NCBI GenBank assembly: GCA_003246805.1
Contig: QKDG01000120.1
Location: forward strand, 1-11,938
DNA from: Clostridia bacterium
Lineage (GTDB): Bacteria > Bacillota > Clostridia > Oscillospirales > Ruminococcaceae
Reading direction: 5' to 3'
Length of the DNA: 11,938 bases
The position numbers and the translations under genes were made by a program. Below, piece after piece: positions 6,708 through 11,938 of the stretch (positions within the stretch are counted from its first letter, which is position 1; every line of letters begins with the position of its first letter). The notes beneath the pieces were generated by a model. The model was not told the origin of the DNA, made no database searches, and was given only the letters and a program-made list of their open reading frames with translations.

Positions 6708-8291
6708 ATGATGAATCAGGTTACTAATATAATAAAGTCTATCCAACAATTCTGGAACTCACGAAATAAGAAAACTAAAACGGTTTTTATAAGTGTTTTG
6801 TCAATTGTTGTTGTTATATCAATTATTGTTGCATTAATGTTAAACTATACAAAATATACAGTTTTGTATACAGGGCTTGATGCAACCGAGCAGACGGAGA
6901 TTTTATCAGAAATCAGCTCAATGAACATAGGAGCACAGGTGCAGGCAAACGGAACAATACTTGTGCCATCTGACCAGGAAAATCAGATAAGAATGAATCT
7001 TGCTACAATGGGTTATCCAAAAAGTGGTTTCAGCTATGATATATGGACCAGCAATGTAAATATGTTTACAACTGATTCACAGAACCGTGAAATTGTAAAA
7101 ATGCAGCTGCAGGAGAGAATACAGGCAACACTTGAAACTTTTGAGGGTATCAACAAGGCATATGTAACATTGACTATTCCTGTAAAAAGCAACACAGTAA
7201 TTTCAACAAATCAATCACAGGCATCTGCTTCTGTTGTTGTTCATTTAAACAGTGGTGTAACCTTGAATGCAGATAAAATTAAGGGTATTACACTAATTGT
7301 AGCAAAAGCTGTTCCCGATTTATCGGAAGAAAATGTTTCAATCACTGATGGAACAGGCAGACTTCTTGTAGCCGACAATTCATCTGATACAAACTCTATT
7401 GCCCTTGAAAATGAAAGAATGGTTTACAAAAAAAGCTTTGAAACACAGCTAACCAACGAGGTTTTAAAGCTGCTTACACCTTCTTATGGTATAGACGGGC
7501 TGAATGTATCGGTAAATGCAGTTTTTGACTATGATAAAAAGATTACCGATGATACAACCTATACACCATCTGTCGGAAACAATGGTATGATAGACCATCA
7601 GGACACAACAGAAGAGTGGGGAAAAGATGATGCTTCGGGCGGTGTTGTAGGAGTTGAGGATAATACAGATATTACATATGATACTGAGGATGAAGACGAT
7701 GACAGCAACAAATCGTGGTCATCAAGCAGCAGCAGCACATCATATCTTGTAAACACATTAAAGCAGCAGACAGAAAAAAATGGAGTATACGTTGAAAAGG
7801 TTACGGTTTCTGTGCTTATATATGCTTCAAGCATTTCACAGGAAGAAAAGGATACTATTATAAGCACTGTTGCGAATGCCACAGGCACAACGATGGAGCT
7901 TATCTCAGTTGGCAATTTACCTTTACTTGATGACAAGCCTGTTGATATTCCGGCTAATGAGAATCAGATTTTTGCTATCGGGCTTACATATCAGCAGTTC
8001 ATATTAGCGGCTATTGGATTTGGCGTGGCAATTGTTTTTGTAGTTATTTTAATGATAGCAATTCTTGGTGGCTCACGAAACAAAAACAAAAAGAAATCGA
8101 AGAAAAAGGGCGCAGCACTTTCACAGGAAGAGATGATAGAGCAGCAGGCTATTGAAATAAAGAAGATTTCCGACAAACCGCCTGAGACAAAAGAGGCTGC
8201 AATAAGGCGAGAGATTAGTAGTTTTACAAAAAACAGCCCTGAAATAGCAGCACAACTATTAAAAAGCTGGATTCGTGAGGATGGTGAATAA
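6708..8291 (+). CDS. fliF: Flagellar MS-ring protein FliF
   Basis: FliF forms the membrane-embedded MS ring, the platform on which the switch, export gate and rod are built. The 527-aa protein has two membrane spans, at about 27-47 and 432-454, flanking a large extracytoplasmic region. That region contains the ring-building modules: YTGLDATEQTEI at 54-65 and the GYPKSGFSYDIW segment at 102-113, with a QLQERIQATLETFEGI helix after it. Residues 320-346 are a low-complexity loop with a DEDDD acidic run and six consecutive serines. It falls where the beta-collar insertion of the third ring module normally lies. After the second span comes a lysine-rich stretch. The C-terminal tail then has NSPEIAAQLLKSWIRE, the FliG-binding motif. 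An AGGAGGG site lies 10 nt before the ATG at 6708; a second ATG follows directly at 6711. fliG begins 3 nt after the stop. Confidence 0.97.
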   Translation: MMNQVTNIIKSIQQFWNSRNKKTKTVFISVLSIVVVISIIVALMLNYTKYTVLYTGLDATEQTEILSEISSMNIGAQVQANGTILVPSDQENQIRMNLATMGYPKSGFSYDIWTSNVNMFTTDSQNREIVKMQLQERIQATLETFEGINKAYVTLTIPVKSNTVISTNQSQASASVVVHLNSGVTLNADKIKGITLIVAKAVPDLSEENVSITDGTGRLLVADNSSDTNSIALENERMVYKKSFETQLTNEVLKLLTPSYGIDGLNVSVNAVFDYDKKITDDTTYTPSVGNNGMIDHQDTTEEWGKDDASGGVVGVEDNTDITYDTEDEDDDSNKSWSSSSSSTSYLVNTLKQQTEKNGVYVEKVTVSVLIYASSISQEEKDTIISTVANATGTTMELISVGNLPLLDDKPVDIPANENQIFAIGLTYQQFILAAIGFGVAIVFVVILMIAILGGSRNKNKKKSKKKGAALSQEEMIEQQAIEIKKISDKPPETKEAAIRREISSFTKNSPEIAAQLLKSWIREDGE

Positions 8292-8294
8292 ATT

Positions 8295-9311
8295 ATGTCA
8301 GGAGATGCTCATTTAAATTTAAGTGGCTCACAAAGGGCGGCAACAGTTATTGCTGCAATGGGTGCCGAGAATGCGGCAAGTGTTTATAGATTTTTGCATG
8401 AAGATGATGTTGAAAAATTGACTCTTGAAATTTCAAAGCTTGCTTATATCGATATAACAACAGTTGATGAGATATTGACAGAATTTTATGAACTATGCCT
8501 GACACAAAAGGTTATTACTGAGGGTGGTGTTGTTTACGCAAAAAGTGTTCTTGAAAAAGCTTATGGGGAAAACGCAGCACAGCAACTAATGGAAAAGGTA
8601 ACAAAATCACTTAAAGTCAAGGCTTTTGATTTTATGAGAAAAGCAGATGCAAAGAATATGCTTGCCATTGTTCAGAACGAACACCCACAGACAATTGCGC
8701 TCATTTTGTCTTATGTAAGGGCTGACCAGGCGTCGATGGTTCTGGCAGATTTGCCAAAGGAGAAAAGGGTTGACGTTGTTGAAAGAATCGCAAAAATGGA
8801 TAGAGCATCACCTGAGGTTGTTAAAGCAATAGAGCAGACACTTGAAAAGAAATTCTCAATGATTATTACAACAGATATGGCTGAGGTAGGCGGAGTTAAT
8901 TATATAGCAGATGTACTCAATCATGTTGACAGAGCGACAGAAAAGCATATTTTTGATGAGCTGTCAATACGTGATCCTAAGCTTGTTAATGATATAAGGC
9001 AAAAAATGTTTGTATTTGAAGATATCACATCACTTGATGAAAACTCTATCCAGCGCTTTATCAGGGATGTTGATGCAAAGGACCTTGCTGTTGCAATAAA
9101 GGGTTCAAGCCCGGATGTTACATCAATTCTTTTTGCAAATATGAGCCAGAGAATGAAAGAATCAATACAGACAGATATCGAATATCTGCATAATGTCCGT
9201 ATGCGTGACGTTGAAGAAGCACAGCAGAGGATTGTTGCTATCATCCGTCGACTTGAAGAAGAAGGCGAGCTGATTATCGGTAAAGGCGGAAAGGATGAAA
9301 TAATTGCATAA
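8295..9311 (+). CDS. fliG: Flagellar motor switch protein FliG
   Basis: FliG is the rotor component that binds FliF through its N-terminal domain, FliM through its middle domain, and the stator through its C-terminal domain. The protein is 338 aa. EHPQ, the FliM-binding motif, is at 129-132. The GG hinge is at 199-200 (EVGGVNYIADVLNH), and MFVF is at 238-241 before the torque helix. Aligned to E. coli, the torque residues Lys264, Arg281, Asp289 and Arg297 are kept as K269, R286, D294 and R302. The position of Asp288 is Thr293. The C-terminal end, VEEAQQRIVAIIRRLEEEGE, is typical of Firmicutes FliG. The start lies 3 nt after fliF, and its ribosome binding site (GAGG at 8277-8280) lies inside fliF, so the two are probably translationally coupled. 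Confidence 0.97.
   Translation: MSGDAHLNLSGSQRAATVIAAMGAENAASVYRFLHEDDVEKLTLEISKLAYIDITTVDEILTEFYELCLTQKVITEGGVVYAKSVLEKAYGENAAQQLMEKVTKSLKVKAFDFMRKADAKNMLAIVQNEHPQTIALILSYVRADQASMVLADLPKEKRVDVVERIAKMDRASPEVVKAIEQTLEKKFSMIITTDMAEVGGVNYIADVLNHVDRATEKHIFDELSIRDPKLVNDIRQKMFVFEDITSLDENSIQRFIRDVDAKDLAVAIKGSSPDVTSILFANMSQRMKESIQTDIEYLHNVRMRDVEEAQQRIVAIIRRLEEEGELIIGKGGKDEIIA
9291..9297 (+). promoter_or_regulatory. Ribosome binding site inside fliG that sets the fliH TTG start
   Basis: AAGGATG lies within the last codons of fliG, 6 nt before the TTG at 9304. No ATG exists in frame until well inside the coiled coil, and a GTG at 9349 lacks a comparable site. Start at TTG gives an N-terminus ending in VVKSSQAVN, which resembles other clostridial FliH proteins. 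The eight-nucleotide overlap with fliG suggests translational coupling. Confidence 0.65.
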
Positions 9312-10128
9312 GGTTGTTAAATCATCTCAGGCTGTTAATATCGACGGTGTGGTTTCTATCGACAATACAGTTATAATAAAGCAAAAGCCTGTTTTTTTCA
9401 GCAACGAGGGTGACGAGAGCAAGGATAACAGCGTGCTTATTCAGGAATATGAGGAAAGAATAAGACAGTTTGAAATTAATATTCAAAGCCAGTATCAGAG
9501 CAAGCTTAAAGAATTTGAAAAGGAAAAAGACCAGATTCTTATAGATGCTGTTGCTCAGGCAAAGCTGATTACCAGAAAAGCTGAAGAAGAAGCACTCGTA
9601 ATGAAAGAGCTTGCAAAAAAAAACGGGTATAAACATGGATACGACGAGGGATTTAACGACGGAAGTAAAAAAGCAACAGGGGAGCTTGAAAGCCAGCTTA
9701 ATGCTGTAACAAGCCTGTTGAAACAGCTTAACGAAAATCGTGACGATATCTATATAAAAAATGAAAATGAGATTATTGACCTTGCATATCAGCTGACACA
9801 AAAAATCACTTTGAGCGAGATAAAAACCGACAAGGATATAATTTTCGCTATTGTGAAGCAAGCCTGCAAGAATTTTAGGAATTCTGATTATGTTAAAATC
9901 AGCCTTGCAAAATGCGATGTTTCACAATCAGTTGTAACAGATGAAAAATTGTTGAGGCAGATAGCAGGGAATATCCCTGAGGTTGAGATTGAGCTATTGC
10001 AAGATGCAAAATCAGGCACTGTTATCATTGATAACGACAAGGAAATTATTGACGCTTCTGTTCCGACACAGCTTGATTTTTTAAAGCAGGTTTTAAATGC
10101 GGGGAAGAAAAGCCTGAACGAAGAATAG
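9304..10128 (+). CDS. fliH: Flagellar assembly protein FliH (export ATPase regulator)
   Basis: FliH forms a dimer that binds the export ATPase FliI and tethers it to the switch and export gate. Of its 274 residues, about 43-140 form a long charged coiled coil. Within it is an uninterrupted GxxxG ladder at G108, G112, G116 and G120 (GYKHGYDEGFNDG), a recognised hallmark of FliH and related stalk proteins. The C-terminal region (about 150-274) has the FliH fold pattern, with the sequence VEIELLQDAKSGTVIIDND near its end, and probably contacts the FliI N-terminus. The start is a TTG overlapping the fliG stop by 8 nt. Sequence similarity among FliH proteins is low, so the call rests mainly on the glycine ladder, the coiled coil and its place between fliG and fliI. 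Confidence 0.92.
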   Translation: MHKVVKSSQAVNIDGVVSIDNTVIIKQKPVFFSNEGDESKDNSVLIQEYEERIRQFEINIQSQYQSKLKEFEKEKDQILIDAVAQAKLITRKAEEEALVMKELAKKNGYKHGYDEGFNDGSKKATGELESQLNAVTSLLKQLNENRDDIYIKNENEIIDLAYQLTQKITLSEIKTDKDIIFAIVKQACKNFRNSDYVKISLAKCDVSQSVVTDEKLLRQIAGNIPEVEIELLQDAKSGTVIIDNDKEIIDASVPTQLDFLKQVLNAGKKSLNEE

Positions 10129-10130
10129 TT

Positions 10131-10138
10131 AGGGGATG
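10131..10138 (+). promoter_or_regulatory. Ribosome binding site for fliI with an out-of-frame ATG in between
   Basis: AGGGGATG sits just after the fliH stop. The TTG at 10145 is 6 nt downstream, which suits initiation of the FliI frame. An ATG at 10141 is only 2 nt away and out of frame; it would encode seven residues before a stop at 10162-10164. An in-frame ATG at 10175 has only a short AAGG 2 nt upstream and would cut off ten conserved-looking N-terminal residues. Confidence 0.6.
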
Positions 10139-10144
10139 TAATGG

Positions 10145-11449
10145 TTGGATTTTTCCTTTGTTAAAGCCAAGGCCATGCAGACAGATTTATACAGATATAT
10201 GGGTAAAATTGATAAAATTGTGGGAACAACAATACAGTCAACCGGCCCTGTTTGTAATATAGGCGATGTTTGCAGGATTTATCATAAAGGCGAAGCAAGC
10301 CACATTTTTGCTGAGGTTGTTGGATTTAACCAAAATAATGTTTTGTTGATGCCATATTCTGATATTGAGGGTGTAGGCCCTGGTAGTATTGTTGACAATA
10401 CAGGGGACAAGCTTGAAATAAAGGTTGGCGAGGGCCTTATAGGCAGGATAATTGATGCAATAGGGAATCCTATTGACGGAAAGGGAAATATCAGCACAAC
10501 AGATACCTTTTCAATAGCTGGCATTCCTGTAAACCCGCTGACCCGCCCGCCAATAAAAGATATTATGCCCATGGGCGTAAAAGCCATTGACGGCCTGCTT
10601 ACAATAGGCAGGGGGCAGAGAATGGGTATATTTGCCGGTTCAGGTGTGGGAAAATCAACACTGCTTGGAATGATAGCAAAAGAGGTTAAGGCTGATATAA
10701 ATGTTATTGCACTTGTCGGGGAAAGAGGCAGGGAGGTAAGGGAGTTTATTGACAGGGATTTGGGCGAAAAGGGAATGTCACGTTCTGTTCTTGTTGTTGC
10801 AACCTCTGACCAGCCCGCTATGATGAGGAGCAAATGCTGCCTGACTGCAACTGCTATTGCTGAATATTTCAGCAGCAAGGGTAAGAATGTCCTCTTGATG
10901 ATGGATTCTTTAACAAGATATGCAATGGCACAAAGAGAAATTGGCTTATCCGTAGGCGAGCCCCCTATTGCAAGGGGATACACGCCATCTATATACAGCA
11001 GCCTGCCAAAACTGCTTGAAAGAGCAGGCAACTTTGAAAAAGGCTCAATTACAGGGATATATACTGTTCTTGTTGAGGGTGATGATACGAACGAGCCTAT
11101 CTCAGATACTGTTCGTGGTATTATTGATGGACATATTGTTTTATCAAGAAAAATTGCGATGAGAAATCACTATCCTGCTATTGATGTTCTTCAAAGTGTC
11201 AGCCGTCTTATGACTGAAATTACCGATAAGGACCAGCAGGAGGATGCATCAAAGCTGAGGAATCTGCTATCAGTATATAATTCCAACTATGACCTTGTTT
11301 CTATCGGCGCATATAAAAGCGGAACAAACCCACAGCTGGATGAAGCACTGAGCAAAATCAATAAGATAAACGATTTCTTGATGCAAAAGGTTGACCAGGC
11401 GTATACATATGAAGAAGTTGCAGGGATAATGAAGGAATGTATTTCTTAA
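10145..11449 (+). CDS. fliI: Flagellum-specific ATP synthase FliI (export ATPase)
   Basis: FliI is the hexameric ATPase of the flagellar type III export apparatus, related to the F1 beta subunit. It helps unload substrates from chaperones with FliH and FliJ. The 434-aa protein has the N-terminal beta-barrel (about 15-85), then the ATPase core. The Walker A loop AGSGVGKST is at 164-172, with K170 as the phosphate-binding lysine. GERGRE gives the catalytic glutamate E193, and VLLMMDSLTR carries the Walker B aspartate D254. The family signature GEPPIARGYTPS and PKLLERAG follow, and the C-terminal helical domain ends in a short lid. No unusual insertion is present. The TTG start preserves the N-terminal helix DFSFVKAKAM, probably the FliH-binding segment. 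Confidence 0.97.
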   Translation: MDFSFVKAKAMQTDLYRYMGKIDKIVGTTIQSTGPVCNIGDVCRIYHKGEASHIFAEVVGFNQNNVLLMPYSDIEGVGPGSIVDNTGDKLEIKVGEGLIGRIIDAIGNPIDGKGNISTTDTFSIAGIPVNPLTRPPIKDIMPMGVKAIDGLLTIGRGQRMGIFAGSGVGKSTLLGMIAKEVKADINVIALVGERGREVREFIDRDLGEKGMSRSVLVVATSDQPAMMRSKCCLTATAIAEYFSSKGKNVLLMMDSLTRYAMAQREIGLSVGEPPIARGYTPSIYSSLPKLLERAGNFEKGSITGIYTVLVEGDDTNEPISDTVRGIIDGHIVLSRKIAMRNHYPAIDVLQSVSRLMTEITDKDQQEDASKLRNLLSVYNSNYDLVSIGAYKSGTNPQLDEALSKINKINDFLMQKVDQAYTYEEVAGIMKECIS

Positions 11450-11464
11450 AAAAGAGGGTGTAGT

Positions 11465-11911
11465 ATGAAGAAGTTTGAGTTTTCACTAAAAAAGCTGATG
11501 GAATATAAACAGCAGATTTTAAAAAAAGAAAAATCTCATCTTGGTGAGTTAAGAAAACAAAAACAGCTTCTTGATGATGAGATTTCTTTTATAACAAATA
11601 AAAAAAGGGATAATTGTGAGTCTTTTAATAGAAGAATGTGTGGTGGGCTTTCCCCGCAGCATATTTGCCTGCATAAAAATTATATAGAAAGCCTTAACCA
11701 GCAGATTAATAATCTTCATTCAAAAAAGAATGCTCTTGAAGCAAGTATTCAAAATCAGCTTGAAATTGTTATACAGATTACAAAGGATGTTGATTCACTT
11801 GAAAAGCTTGAAGAAAAACAGCTTGAAGAATATAACAATCAGCTCACAAAACAGCAGGAGCTTTTTATTGAAGAGTTTGTTTCTCATAAAAGCTTTGTAA
11901 CAGTAAATTAG
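11465..11911 (+). CDS. fliJ: Flagellar export protein FliJ
   Basis: FliJ is the small coiled-coil chaperone-escort that sits in the FliI ring, in the manner of an F1 gamma subunit, and links the ATPase to the export gate. The 148-aa protein is almost wholly helical: an N-terminal coil from FSLKKLMEYKQQILKKEK (6-23) runs to about residue 48, and a second coil runs from about 72 to 138. A short non-helical turn (about 59-68, CGGLSPQHIC) joins them, giving the antiparallel hairpin typical of FliJ. Three cysteines, C51, C59 and C68, and H70 cluster around that turn, which is unusual for this family. The ATG has AGAGGGTG ending 4 nt upstream and lies 15 nt after fliI. Family identity is supported by length, coiled-coil layout and position; FliJ primary sequence is poorly conserved. 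Confidence 0.88.
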   Translation: MKKFEFSLKKLMEYKQQILKKEKSHLGELRKQKQLLDDEISFITNKKRDNCESFNRRMCGGLSPQHICLHKNYIESLNQQINNLHSKKNALEASIQNQLEIVIQITKDVDSLEKLEEKQLEEYNNQLTKQQELFIEEFVSHKSFVTVN

Positions 11912-11918
11912 CTGTCAT

Positions 11919-11930
11919 CGGGATATCCCG
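11919..11930. repeat. GC-rich 12-bp palindrome after fliJ
   Basis: CGGGATATCCCG is a perfect palindrome starting 8 nt after the fliJ stop. It stands out as GC-rich in an AT-rich setting. It has no T tract after it in the visible 8 nt, so it cannot be called a terminator. The region beyond is outside the window. The outer flanks, TCAT on the left and TTGA on the right, allow partial further pairing only with a bulge. Confidence 0.5.
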
Positions 11931-11938
11931 TTGATATA

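Noticed and set aside
9322..9861. Minus-strand reading frame (179 codons) opposite fliH
   Set aside because: It mirrors the coiled-coil gene and gives a Phe/Leu/Cys-rich translation with no recognisable domain, as expected from antisense of Lys/Glu-rich codons.
10282..11031. Long minus-strand reading frame (249 codons) opposite fliI
   Set aside because: It lies wholly opposite a highly conserved ATPase gene, its translation is low-complexity in Ser, Pro and Ile, and no ribosome binding site or promoter supports it. It is a codon-bias shadow.
1..11938. CRISPR array, insertion sequence, tRNA or other RNA gene
   Set aside because: No regularly spaced repeats, transposase-like protein, terminal inverted repeats or cloverleaf pattern was found. 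Nearly all of the sequence is accounted for by conserved coding regions.

Overview
This window is AT-rich bacterial chromosome with every gene on the + strand. It reads as a motile member of the Clostridia, plausibly of the Oscillospiraceae/Ruminococcaceae type. The grounds are a short GyrB without the proteobacterial TOPRIM insertion, strong purine-rich Shine-Dalgarno sites with frequent TTG starts, a flagellar operon in the Firmicutes gene order, and protein signatures such as LPLWGKMLNVEK in GyrB. The taxonomic call is an inference from recall. No species can be named from the sequence alone.

Region 1 (1-5310) is a gyrase block. A short non-coding leader carries a possible promoter and a perfect 12-bp palindrome just upstream of the ribosome binding site. 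It is followed by gyrB, a 200-residue two-TM membrane protein of YcxB-like appearance, and gyrA. All three are closely spaced and probably co-transcribed. A 15-bp perfect hairpin flanked by A and T tracts directly after gyrA looks like the end of this unit. GyrA and GyrB together form DNA gyrase, and the GyrA box identifies gyrase rather than topoisomerase IV. The inserted membrane protein is the only gene here with no recognised role.

Region 2 (5311-5524) is the flagellar promoter region. It has a good sigma-A-type promoter (TTGTAA, 17 bp, TATACT), a 10-bp palindrome overlapping the -35 box, and a leader of about 78 nt.

Region 3 (5525-11911) is the start of a fla-type operon in the order flgB, flgC, fliE, fliF, fliG, fliH, fliI, fliJ, with gaps of 39 nt or less and one overlap. 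These genes build the basal body from the inside out. FliF forms the MS ring, FliG the rotor face of the switch, FliE/FlgB/FlgC the proximal rod and its MS-ring junction, and FliH/FliI/FliJ the export ATPase complex. The window ends 27 nt after fliJ, in a GC-rich palindrome. More flagellar genes probably follow, but none is visible.

I found no mobile element, CRISPR array, tRNA, rRNA or convincing new system. Most of the window is conserved housekeeping and flagellar DNA. The best candidates for something undescribed are the membrane protein lodged between gyrB and gyrA and the short palindromes at the operon borders.
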